Positions 40,405-54,400 of a stretch of 64,000 bases of DNA are shown piece after piece (within the stretch, counting starts at the first letter, position 1; the number at the start of each line of letters is the position of its first letter). The position numbers and the translations under genes were made by a program. Source of the DNA: Allacma fusca (taxonomy: Eukaryota; Arthropoda; Collembola; Symphypleona; Sminthuridae); NCBI GenBank assembly GCA_947179485.1, contig OX359250.1:25554654-25618653 (forward strand), in the 5' to 3' direction. The notes below the pieces were generated by a model. The model was not told where the DNA came from. It searched no databases and was given only the letters and a program-made list of their open reading frames with translations.

Positions 40405-41392
40405 GATATAGGGAGTGAAAGAGGAGTCGGGGAAAACAGTGAGAGAAAGAAAGAGTGAGACAAGAGAGAAACTTTTAAAATTCGACTTAAAGCTAACGAG
40501 ATAGTGAGAGGAGGGATGAGGAGTTAACTACTCCAGATAGAGTCAGAGGAAGAGGAAGGATAGTTTTGAGTAATTCATCATCATGACAGATTTTCCTTTC
40601 CCCATCATTCAGTCAAAGGAAAAGATAAGGCCTAAGAGGCTACCCGCATTTGTTCTACTTTGCTCTCCTTTCAATGGCCCGAGTTACATTGAGATACGTA
40701 CACGAGCACTCCGACATGCACGATGCGTCCCTGTATACAGACATATAGTTAAGTATTTATCCTTAAATACATATGTATATTGTTCAGTCCCGTCCGCTGG
40801 AGGAACATCCAGCTTATGTTATTTGATAGTACATCCCTCACGCTCCATGTTGAGCACATAAACAAATTCATTTACTATTACACACCCATATATTATCTTG
40901 TTAGGACGATCCTCTAGTAGACACTAACTACGTCAAACGTACCCATACCCTACATGGGCTGGGACCAATGAATCGCTCGGGCTCATCAACAGCCTCTACA
41001 TATGTATGTTCTAGTAACTACTTACATAATCATGCTCTCTATATAAATGTGAACGAGAAATTAGTGTATGATTAGGTATATTGATTCTGACTATTTATTT
41101 AGCGTCAAATTGCAGGGAGAGGTTCCTGGAACCGGAGCTTGGACATTCGATCCTCACTATCTCTCTTCCTCCTCACATTCAAAAGCTTCTCATGTATTAA
41201 ATACTGGTAGCTGCACATTGAATACTTAGATACAGTCATATACCATCCTCATGTCAACAACCAAATTACATCTTTGCTGCATAGTAATTACCTTCCAGCG
41301 TTCCTCAACCGTAAACAGACACAAGTTTCCATTTTACTTGCGACGTTCAAAAACCTTCAAAATTTACATGTTTACATTTCTCAGAACCGTCG

Positions 41393-41471
<79 letters not shown>

Positions 41472-42433
41472 CATACCACTAATTCTCCGGATCTCTTTGA
41501 CTCCCAAAGTATCACGGACGGAATCCATTTTACACTTGAAAATTTCATAAGCACCCAACACATTCCCAGCGCCGTGGATCACTTCGTAGAATACATTGAG
41601 ATATCCGTTGGAAGGCGTGCAGCTGATAGATTCAGTTTGCTTTTCTAACTTTCATAACGATAATTCAAAAAGACATCAATTTTGGGAACTTTCAAAGCTA
41701 CTCACAAGGTTTCCCATCCTATGGATAACATTCAAAACTGTATCCTCCTTAAGCCATTTCAAAACTTATATCCTTCTGGGAAAATTCCACCATGAGTAAT
41801 TCAGTATACCCAAAAAAAAAATGTTTTAAAAATTGTCTAAATTTTATGTATATTTTTTAGATACAGGATTTTTAAAAAACATCAGTACAAAATATAATTG
41901 CTGGATTTAAATATTAGCACTGCTATTTGGTCTTCAAGACTGGTGTTAGACGCGAATTTTTAAACAATGAACATAAACGTAAGTACTATCATAGTTAACA
42001 AATTCATCTGAAAAATACGTAACGACCAGAAAAATCGAAAAAGAAACCCATTCAGCCGCACCAGAACGTATTAGCGTTACAAATTGAGAAAAGACACAGT
42101 GAAGGAGGAAACAAGGAAAGACAAACCTGATAAGCTCGAAGAGCGGAATGAGCCCGCTTGGACCAAAGTGGGATTTTCTCCTTATCAGTGACCATCATCT
42201 CGTGGTAATTATCAAGGAGTGTCTGCACGTAGTGAAATGTCCCAGTCGACATGGTCTCCCTATACAAAACATAACACGCAACAATACACACCAGCATTAC
42301 AACTCTTCAGAACCAGTCACCCACATGCTTCACCATACCACTTCTACAACTACACAAGGCTTCCTACATACATACATATATACAGACACAAGCCCATCTT
42401 CCCATCAGTATTTTATCACAAAGCTCTTTAAAA

Positions 42434-42464
<31 letters not shown>

Positions 42465-45400
42465 GAGAGAGAGAGAGAGGAAAAGAAAGTTGAAAAAACT
42501 TGCTGAAACCACTCCATCCCATCAGAAACATCAACCAGGAGGAGAAAACTCTTTTTCTTTTTATTTCATTCACGTCATGTCATCAATCATTCAGACAAAT
42601 GAGGATTTTTTCTCTCGTTTTTTTGCTTCCCTTTCTCCTCCTTCTCAAGCTTCTACTACAGAGAAAAAAAAAAGGAAAAAACAGGAACTGATGCTGTAAC
42701 ATTGTTAGCTACATTCCCTATATACCCTTATATAGCGCAAATACATGCTAACCTACTTGATCTCTCCGTCATGCTACCTTTTTCAAGGCAGACCAATGCC
42801 TAAAACTAGATAGGTTTCACGGAGAACTAACATTCTACAAAGAAAGACAGCGACACAGGAAGAAAATCATATAAAGCTTCATGTATTATTTACATACGGT
42901 GTACTCACGTGCATACCGTAGTACATAATACAGTCTCGTGTTAATATACTCGCGGAGCAACGAAAATGTAATTACAGGACACCATCAATATTACATTAAC
43001 CTATCACATTTTTTCCTCAAATTATTCATTGTTTTTCCCTACCCTGGTTCCTTCTCAATGTCAAACAAACAGTTCAATACAGCCTACTCTCGTTACACTC
43101 TCGCTTTCAGAGACTCTCTTATAACAGCTTGCTCTCTTTAATGGCACAACTGACAAATACAAATATTCCCACTTACTTCATTATATTATTGAGAGTACCC
43201 CTAATTAGGAAACGTTTTTTGACCCTTATAACCATGTTCGTCCACATAAATGTGAAAAAAAACATTACAATAAGACAACATCAATTCGTATTTTCTATAC
43301 TTTAATTCTCGTGTTAAAATGGTATGAAATGGTTAATAAATCGACAAAGTTGAGAAGTTGAAGCGATTGAAGTAAAATGCGTAATTACGTTAAGTCACGA
43401 ATACATATGATATACTAAGATTCGCCTTGGGTCTGCTAACTACAAGGGTAACTATTACTATCTAAATATGTACTCATGTGCCCCCCCCCCTTAAAACTTG
43501 AGGACTTCCCATTAAGCTACGTTTTCCCTTCTAAATCGATCCCCTACTTCCAGGTTTGACTGTAACTGACCCCAACATCCCAACAACAGCTAACACTAAC
43601 TGTAAAATTTTACGAATTGAAAGTCAAGCAAAAAGAATAAACTAGTCCAAGTTAAATTTTAGAAACATTGCAAAAGCACAGTTTGCAAATGTAGAAACGT
43701 ATGCAAAGCACAATTTGAATAAGTAAACAAAGGATAAATATTCAGAGCACTTACGTGACATAACGGAGCTGAAATTTATAGAGGCGATTAAATTCCATGA
43801 AAAATTTTATTGCCCACAAATAATACGTCTCGTCATGATCTTGTGTTTTAGACCTATCGATCCGATCCTACAAGGAAAAAAGCCCACCGAACAACACATA
43901 AGGTTAACTTAAACCATCCGATTAAAGTCACGCAATGTTTATCTACACTTACATATAATTTAAAATTCAGAGACATTTTTTTCAAAGTTTCGCAAAAGTA
44001 ACAGTAGCTATAAAGCTTTGGAGCTTGAGAAGAATAGGAGTGATGAACGGTAGCAACTCACGGGGAAACAAAGTAGATACATAACCGAAATAAAAAATTC
44101 ATCTGTAAATTTCCCAGACTTGAGACCCCGTTAAAAATTTCATGGGGAGAACTTTGGGGAGAAAAGCATGTCTTGAGAGTAAAAAGTATGTCAAAAGATC
44201 CACATCGGAGTGGCATACCCCAGGAAATTAACCACAACCAAAAAACTTGAGGAAAATAATTGAGCTCTAACTGCTGTTATGAAACATGAATGAGTATATA
44301 TATACATACATATATCTATGCATGGATAAAACAAAACAAGGAAGGATATTACTTTAAAAACTAGACTTTTACAATATGGATAGGACAACTTAAAATCCAA
44401 CCCTGATAAATCCCTTTACCCAACAACTGCTAGAGCAGAAAGACGACTAATGAATATAAAAATAACTTTTGATAGGAGGGAAATCTGTGTATAAAAAATA
44501 GAAAATAAAACTTTAAATTAATTTTTCATTCCAGAGGAGCAAGGCAAAAGGAATCCCTTCTAAGTTTATCTATAAGTATAGAATTATAAAGGGAAGAGGA
44601 GATTGAGTAAGGTTTTTCCCTTTGAATACATATCTGGTTTTCAGGGAAATAGAGCTCCACAATTTACGACAAGGAACCAGCCATGTGGTTATGTAATAAG
44701 CCCATAGCTATGGATGCTGAAGGAAGACGAAGAGGAATATTTCCTATATGATAAATAAAACTTCAAAAGACTTTTTAAACGAACCTTCACTAGTCCCATG
44801 AGAAAATTATACGAAGTTTTGAGAAACCTCTCGCAAAAACCTCGGAGAGTCAGTCGGATGCTTAGGGTTGAGCGGCGGGTAGAATCCACTTCATTCATTG
44901 GTAATCGATTCCGAGCCGTTCTCTTGACTTTCTAATATATTAAAATATACGACAAAAAAAAAGAGTCAGAAAAGAAATACTTGGAGAAGGAGAAGCAAGC
45001 TTGCATGAAGATAGGGAGACTGTCGTCAAATAACAAGCCTCGACAAACCAATATTGTCATATAAGTAAATCTTGTCCTCATATTAATATCCCTGTATCGT
45101 CCAAGTCCACACTAATATTGTTCATATCAATATCCTGAAAGACGAAGCCTATGAAAAATCCCTAACAACTTGATACTCTCATACATGAAACGTAATTATC
45201 CTTCCAGACTAAAAATTCTCAACATCCTACACGTTCCAGTGGATCCTTATCAAGAGACACTACATTACTTAGCTACAGAAAGGAGCTATTTGATAATAGA
45301 AAATAATTAATCCCAAATTATCTTCATAAATAATCGCTCCGGACTATAGTCATTTGACTCGACAGCAAGCCAGCCTGAAGATATTAATAATACCTCCATA

Positions 45401-48400
45401 CTGCTGATACCCATGAAGATGCTAGTACAAACATAGTACCAATTTAATACCTACAGTTACTAATTTAATACGCTCCTCTTCATCCATGAATTCACCCACG
45501 CTTCCCCTAAAAATCAATCTGCAGAGCACCAAATAGCTTAATAATGTGAACCCATGCAGAATGATACACTTGAAAGGAACTGTAACTAGGAAAAAGTTTA
45601 CCTGCCTAACGAAACATAATTTCGGGAGTGAGTATCATATGCAAGATGAAAACTACTATCACCATTACATGAGCAAATTAAATAGTCTTGTAGTTTTGCC
45701 AACTGGTACATGAGGAAACATGAAAGTCTGACTACAGACCTTGTAGATACAGGAAGGACAGTGTGGAAGGAGTACGTTGAAATCATCATTTTTCCAGCCT
45801 TAAAAACCCCTTGATGTAGTTAACATGTTCCGCTATCGTAATAATAATCTTTAGCCATCATCATTATCATCAGTGACTCTTGTGAAAACTTGAGGCAAGT
45901 GAAGTGGCACACTCGCAGAGACGACACTACCACACATACATAACAAGTGAACAAGAGATATCTGGGAGAGAGGACAGAAAATGCCGAGTCAGCCGTTCAA
46001 AAGTTATTCACTCTGCTGATGCTTTCTCCAAGTTTCTCTCTCTCTCTCTCTTTCTCTCTCCTCTCCACCACTTTCTTACAATCTTTTCTAACAAAACTAC
46101 TCTTACTTATATGCGACAAACTGGAAGAAAATGTCATCCTTTCGCTTTTCCCTTCTTTTACGTTTTATCTTGCAATCTGTCTCTCCTTGTTTCCTTTTTA
46201 TTCAAACGGGGGCTACGACTTTAAACCTACATAAGCAAAGGGAACGTGTACACATATATTCTATCTCCATCCAGATGCACCCACCTATGTACATACTTAT
46301 AGGTAAAAACGAGTACCTCCGTAAGCACATTCCTGGCAGTCCTTGCAACAATGCAAGAGCACAAAACCATGTACATATAATCTTTAGTAAATAGTATGCA
46401 CACACTTTGAATTGCATACTGTAAATTGTATTTACATACACGGCACACTATATACATTTGCAAGGGTACTCCTTTTTTTTGGTGCACCCATAAGTGGATA
46501 TCACCAGATCTCGCACAATTTAAAACTTACGTACCTACATACGTATAGAAATAGGCTTTGGGCCTCAAATAAAATATGCAAGTAAAACTTGGAACGAAAT
46601 AAAAATAGTCCTCCTCCTACCTCAAAAACTACTCTACGACAAGGATGTATACACTACTTGAAAAAAATAACAGTATAGGTAGAGGTACTTATAAGGTGAA
46701 GCTATGCAATTGATGTTTCCACAATCGATTCCAATACATGCCTCTGTATACGGTAAGCTTACATGCCCAAAATTCAAATATAAGCAAATAGGATACATTT
46801 ATATGGTAAAAAAAACAAAAGTGAAACTCTTTTTTGTTCCTTGTTCCTGCATCCTTTCTCCTCTACATCCGTGCTTTCTTCTTTTGGAGAGAGCAGAAAT
46901 AAAAAGTAAAGCTATAGCTTAGGATGGTGCTCAATGCATAAAAGATTCCTTGAGAGAGGAAGAATAAGACGAAGGCAGAGGACCATAGAATGCGAGGGAT
47001 ACACTGGAATAAACGATGCGAGTACATACCTTTCCAACATCAAGACTCAAATCAGCCACGGAAGTAATGGGCTTGTGACACAATAAGTCTCGACCACTGG
47101 GAGCTTTCAGGTCACGTACTGCAAACGTCCCTCCGAACCGGGAATGTCTGGAATATTAATTTTTCATTTAAGACTACCATACTGTGAAGGAATATATAGA
47201 AAGAAATATCTCATATCCGAGTACTTTTTCAATTTTTTATCCTATATGCATATTGAAAAAAAAATATTATTGGTCCCACAAAAAACATATGTACTTGGCT
47301 CCTTACATACCAAAGATATTTTTTCAAAAGGATTCCTCAAGTTCCGTACATTACCATAAGCTTTACAAAGACTTGCTACCACATACTTACCTCCCTCACA
47401 ATTATGTGCATTCTAGAAGTCAGGAAAGCCTTACGCACAGAAAGATGGTTAGCTTCATATATAATTTAAGTTAGCTCTGCATAAGGTCATAGGGTTGAAA
47501 AAAAAAAATAAAGCTAGAGATATACATATATAAAGAGGAAATAGGGAGAGTTTTTAAGGCATTTTCCATACAGAAAGTTAGGTTATATTATCAAAGCTTC
47601 CAACTTGGACTTGAATCCTTACAAGATACCGGAAATAGAAAGGGGAGGAGAAGCATCAGTTAGTAATTATTTCCCATTCATTCATTGGCACACAAAAAAA
47701 GTCAAAGAAAAAAAAATTCCAAGTGAATGATCAAGCAAGGAGCAGAAAAAGTAAGACGAGAAAATGCAATAAAGAGATGGAAAAAAGGATTTGAAAATAG
47801 TCAAAAAGAATCTCATAAGGAAAAAAATCCATCCAATTAATCATACGGGAGATAAAAAAAATTCGGGAGGGATACTTTCTCCCACTTGAAAAACCTTGAA
47901 GAAACTTTGTTCATTTGAATAGACTTGTGCACAGACTCCTTAGCTCGCATTTCCATCAATTCACGCTCATCCTTCAATTTTTCCGAGAGACTCCGCTCCA
48001 GATTGGATTTTGCCAGTTGCTCACCCGTCTGCTCTCGGAGCATCAGTGAGATTATCTGATTGGACATTAACGAGATTCTCACGATATAAATCCATACATG
48101 CTTTCATATACATATATAATTACATCTATGCATACGCCATTCGATACTCCGAGTATGTCAGACTAGAATTACAATATAATAAATTCCGAATAGAAGACCC
48201 CCTCTGTATTTGCCAACTGAGTATCTAGACTTACTATAACGTTCCCTATATATCTTTTATAAAACTTATGTGTAAATACTGTTCTGGTACATCAAGACCT
48301 TACCTTCCTTCTAAGACTATTTCCAGTATGGAATTATTACAGATAGCGTACGAGATACAAAATTATGGAGGTTCCATGGCTTAAAGATCCGCCAACGGCA

Positions 48401-51400
48401 TTCTTTCTCCATCATCATCAACTCTTCTTTTTCCTTTGCAAAGAAGGAGATGAGGCCTTCAGAAAAGCTTGAGTTAGGTAGATAGGTTAGGTTATACACA
48501 CGAACAGAACGGAAAACTTTTTAAAAGGGGAATCTTTGATCGAATGAACGTACAGCCGGGTGAGTCCCAGTACGCACAATCTTATAATTGCACATACCAA
48601 ACTAAAGCTCTATATATTTTTTAAGACATCCCTAGTAAGTTCATGGAAAGAGAGATTAAAATCTGCAATCTTGACTCTTTCTTCCACACGTTTTTATTTC
48701 CCTTAAAATTGCACAATAATCTTCCGAAATTCCCTTCTTCTCTCTCTAACTCTACCCAGTAATCATTTCATCTCCGTAAAAAATCACGATAATTTTTAGT
48801 GCTTCCCCTCAACTTAGAGCGTTGACTCGACCCAGCACAATAATTAGTAAGTTAAACGCCACCTCTTTTCGCTTCATTAGGAATAAAATTAGACAATTCA
48901 ACATAATACCTTTCTCTGAAAATAATCTCAAGCTCGGCGTAATTATACCTGCACATGTAGATACATATATCTATGTATAAATATACATACATACATACAT
49001 ACATAGCTTCAGCTTAGTAATCTCGCATTCGCGCTCCTGTAATTATTATAGTTAGACTCCAACTTCTGTAAGTTTTATGCAACGTATGTACATACTGTAT
49101 TCATTCACATGCATTTAAGACTTTCTATCTCAATGGATTACCTCTGATATTATTTTGAATATATCTTCCAAATAAGGAATATTCAACATGCCGATTTGCT
49201 TAACTAGTATTTCAAATGAAACGGTGCTTCTCAGGAGGGTATAGCATAGCGTCTAGCAATTTTATCAGGACCTAGCCGCAGTTTATTAAGGAACACGAAA
49301 GAGCACACCGACTGTAGAGTATCAGTTTATCAAATCTGAATGACACAATTTTTTTGTGCTTTTCAACTTTATCTTATTAAATCAGTAATTATGTTACTTT
49401 TTTACTTCAAAGACATCCTTTCAGCTACAAGTTTCCATTTCATACGTTAGTAATGACCGTATGTACTTTAGTGACTTCAGATGACAGAGCAACTCTCAGT
49501 ATTAAACTATTTGATTTGTGAAGTATGAAACTGGAATTTATTATTACTACTATCTAATGACACCTGTAAATTTAATACGTAAATGATAGTTTTGCAATGG
49601 ATTCCAGGAAGGTGGCGGGAACATACCTATGTATATTTTACTGTTCCCAGCCTGTTGTGTATGAACTGCGTTAAATCTGTTAACTCGATTTCAGTATTAG
49701 TCTCTGTCATAGTGAAGTCGCATGGTAGCATTAGAAAATAATTTCTGGCCATGGGCTAGTAAGGATTCCCTAAGTTGTAAGCTTATTTACTCCGAGTTGA
49801 TTACATGTAAACTCCAACCTAACCCACCCACCCGTAAATAATTAGAAACTTAATGTTTTCACTTGGCCAAGTTCACTCATGAATGTACATATGAGGAAGA
49901 CAGGACGTTCTTGCTGGGTGAGAAGGAGAGTTAGTACTTGTAGTAGCGGAGAGTCAACGGGCGAGGAAAACCCGTTCCCTGGAGGGTATCAAAATCTAAT
50001 CAAAGTCTAATTAGCAATTCGCATAGGTTCACTAACTACTCAACGTTCTGGTAAAATAGTTTTTTCCAGGGAATCCTTTCCCCTGTATCCGTATAAAAGT
50101 ACATAGTAAATACACTGCATACGACCCAAGAGTTTACAGAAAACTTTTTTTCCTCAAAGTTATTACGACCCTAATGAACAGTTGAAAATAAAGAGGTTGT
50201 TCCGCCACGCTTACTCCGAAACTTGTACACCGGTGTGAACACAGCCCCCTCCTGCCCTCCAACTATCTAAATTGAATTCCTTGACACTAACTACACAGAT
50301 TTTGGTCATAAAGGCAACCTAATATTTAACAGGTTATTAAATCAATTCAAAATTAACTAGCTCCTGTGAACTTTGGGAGAACAAACTAATTACTACATGA
50401 AATGCTCAGACTGTGTCTTAATCTATCACGAATTAAGTAAGCACATAAAGTCTATCCATACATAGTACACAAAGGTATATCCACATACCTCGATGATGTG
50501 CAGGCAGTACTCATGGGCTGAGTCGGAATTCGAAGACATTTTCAAAAGCACTTCGAGGACATCAGCTTGGTGCATGGCGTGCACAATCTACTCAAAGGAC
50601 ATTTGGGAACATTCAGAAAAAATACAAGGAAAATGCAATCCGACTGTTAAAGTGAATAAATGGCCCGATTTTCATAATATGCATGCGCAGGAGAATGGTA
50701 TAACATACGTAACTACCTGCTTTGTAGCAACTTGGTAGAAATAGGGAGCATGGGAAACAGTATTGACATCCATGTACATAAACACGTCTTAATGTGTAAG
50801 TACAGGTATATCTATGTGCAGTATACAGGAGGAAGCAAGTTATGCGAGGAAGAAAATAATCCTGGAGGTACACGGACAAGGGGAGGAAAAAATTTGAATT
50901 TAAAAGCTAGGAGGAAAAAAAGTTGGTAGAGCCGGGAGCTTAAGCTTGAGCTGCAAACCTGATCATGAACAGAGGCGTCGTCATCATTCCTCTTCTCCTC
51001 AGCCGGGTTCGCAGGAACTTGCAACACATTCCGAATTAGAATAAGAATTCTTTCTATAGTTAATTTGTCGTTTTCCAATCGATTTTCCCACTCCTGCTCC
51101 CAACACACAAGAAACTAATAAGAATACATGCATCCCCGGAAACTCCATCCGAATGCCTCCCAAACATACAAAGTAAACGCTCTTCCCAATCTCATGACTG
51201 TCTTGGAAACTCTCGAATTAAAACAATAAGTTCACTCACACAGAAGGGTTTACAGTACTTATTGCTACTACTGAAAAACCAACAACTGGAACAACAAGTA
51301 CAAGAACAAATTCTAAAATATATTATAATTACAAGAACAAGAAACTGGAGTAGCTGGAATTGAAAAAGTTTAGAGCTACGGGGAAAATAAATTTTAAACG

Positions 51401-54400
51401 AAAAGTCATTCGAAAAAACCTACAAACCAACGTAACTTCTACATACAGATACAGTACAACTTCACTACTCGAAACTAACCAATGCAAGTAAGTTTTTCAA
51501 GCGTTCACAAATCCTTTTCCAGACAAGCTCATCAGCAAAGGCTTGTTTGTAAGCTTGTAGATGCTCCGTAATTTGATGAAAGTAATTTCGATACGTCTTA
51601 TTCTTGGGGATTTCTTCTTCGTAAACGAGCAGGGCTGGATTCGTTAAGTTTACCAGGAGTCTGTGGAGAGCACGAAATACCACACATTTGTATACATAAA
51701 CACAGGCATCAAAACATCTTTTGCAAAATCAAGTACACACATTGAATACGACCCTAGCAAAAGGGTATCTGTAAAGACAAGTACCAGGATATAGTCCTCG
51801 GCTGTAATCCTAGCCTTCGTGCAATACTGCAAGAGTTGCAATTTATTTACTTCTTCTGACAAATGTATTTCTCAAAGGTATGGTATAACAATACTGTACA
51901 ATGGCGCACCATACTGTTTTATATAGTTACCACAGTTCGGGGTATAATACACCCCATCCTTGGGTACTAATAACATAAATGATACTGTTTATCATTTGCT
52001 TGCTTAAATGCATATGTAACCATGTACGTACATTTTCTAGGATGGGCAAAGGCTAATAAACTTATTACAACTATACGCACATGTACTATGTTACTATGAA
52101 GTAATATTACCCTGAAGTCAGTATTGAAAGAAAGCTGTAGAAGTTGTTGCACTAAAATCCTTTCTGGAATTGTCTTAAAAAACCACATAAGGTTCTAGGA
52201 TACATACTTTAATACTAATAAACTAGCCAATCTAGGAGGAGGAGAGCTAGGGAGAAAGACATCAGGAAGAGAGAAAACAAGATTTTACTGCGCCTTTTTA
52301 TGGCCGTTTCAAATGGGAGCGAGAAAAAAGAGACAAAAAACCACCAGGAAGAGCGAAAGCAGATATGTACATTCTTCATCTCAAGAAATCTATACCTAAA
52401 GCAATATCTGTATTTACCAACTGTATCTCCAACTGTAATGTCTATCTGTGTGGAAGTACCGGGCAAATGATACTATAGGGAAGGTATGGATATTTACACA
52501 GGCACACGTACGAGGGAATGGTAACGGGAGAAGTGCAAGGAAGGAAGTATAGTAGCCAATAAAATATTATTATTACCCTGGAAGAAAAAAGGGTATAGAA
52601 GTCTAACTAAAAAATCTTTCCTAGAAAAACGACATTACAATGCGTTTCTTTACGCTCTTGAACCACGTTTTTCAGTGGAAAGTACTGCATTATTTATTCT
52701 CCAGAAAAGATGGGACAAAGTTCCCTAGTTTATAGGACAAGGGCAAAGAAGACGCGGGCATGCGAGAGGGGTAGAGGCAGAGCTCAAGAAAATAAAACCC
52801 GAAAAATAAACGTAAAAATCCCACTGTAGATTCTCCTATGAATATTGCTCTTCTTGAACTTCCATGACCGACCACAGCGACGGAAAATGAATTTCAGGAA
52901 ACCTTTTTCAGAAGCTGACAGGGAATATGGCAGCAACTATTGCTAAATTATTCTGTCTTGCCTTTCATATAATGTTTCCATTGGGAATGGCTTGTTTGTG
53001 ATGACGAGATTTCGATTTCATTAATTTTTATTTCATTTCCAGGCCAGGATACAAAAATAAAATGCTATTTTTAGACTGCACGTGATTTTAATATGCTATT
53101 TAGTCCTTAGTCAACACTAATAATAACAATAAGGAGCTGGAAAATTGGATAATAAAACTTGAATTTAAATTACATTATTCGTTTAATTTAAGTCAAGTTA
53201 GAATTTATACTGTGTTGAATTATGAAATATGTACTAGATCGGTGAGACAGCTCACACCAAAATAATTCGATTCGCGGGAATGAGAGAACGAAAAGAGACC
53301 AGACGTAGTCTCTGTATCATTAATGCCATCTAAAAATAAGAGGTAATAAAAAAACCACAATTCCCGTACTAATACTAGTGTTTTGTAACTAGAGTGTAAC
53401 TTGTCACGGGGGAGCGGAGATAAGGCTAGGCTCTAATCGAAATTGAAGGCCATAAAACACAAGGAAGACCAAGTAGGGACTAAAACAGAACAAAGACCAA
53501 TAAAACCGGAGGAAAAAATAAAATAAAACCTCAAGACGACATCATAGAGCTCAACATCCGTCGAATAGTGCTTGATAAGTGGCAATAAATCTCGGTGGAC
53601 GATTTCGGATTGACCCAGCAGACGACGAATTGAATGGTCATCATCGTCACGGCGTAAATACAGAACTAAATCCTTCACGCTGGCTGCACAATCAGAACAA
53701 AATGTACATACATTAGATTTTTTCCATCTCCCGTTGTCTTCCTAAACGCTTCCTGTGTCTCTTCTGCCAAACACGCGCATGCAGATACTGATCCAACATA
53801 CTGTTTGAGTTGGAACCACTTGTTTTTATACCAAATGACCCCCCATTTCTTTTTTCAATTTTAACCCCCATACTAGAACCTTGCCGTTCTTCTTACACCA
53901 GTTCTTACAGAATACAAACGTGCCAAACTTCTGCAAAATTCGCGTCGTAATCAGCAACCCTCAAAGTCAGATATCGATTTACAATTTACAATCAACTTTA
54001 CATTTAGGTCTTCAAAATAATCCTTCATCAAGATTTCGGCCCTCGTTTCTTTCCAAATGTCTTCCTTCAAGTTCCACGAAGCCGCATTGATTCATATAGT
54101 ATATTTTACTCCAAATAAAAAATCAGCTACACATACTTTGGAGCGCCAAATTTTATACACATCCACTGGAAGCAAATATAATCCTTTCACTATTTCTGCT
54201 TTCAATGAAAGGCCCCAAAACACAATTAAAGCTACAACACTACAACTGGTGCAGTGACGTTGGTTTCTAGTCCGATGAATTCTGATTTTGCACGTATCAA
54301 TCAATAAAATCAGGTAAGTTGTCAGTAGATATTTTCCAAAAAGACAAACCAACAAAAATCAACGCAACAAATGAATCAGTAGATAAGGTATAAGTCAAGA

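Larger units (their letters stand above)
39876..42126 (-). other. timeout: timeout intron 10
   Basis: Phase 0, 2251 bp. Contains (GA)n at 40358-40402 and one of the longest simple repeats of the window, (CT)n at 41394-41467. The two tracts are in opposite orientation about 1 kb apart, so the pre-mRNA carries complementary CU- and GA-rich stretches. Confidence 0.88.

Noticed and set aside
41251..41648. Open frames of about 100 codons on both strands across the (CT)n tract.
   Set aside because: The translations are Leu-Ser or Arg-Glu repeats from the microsatellite; the flanks do not match timeout and the tract is intronic.
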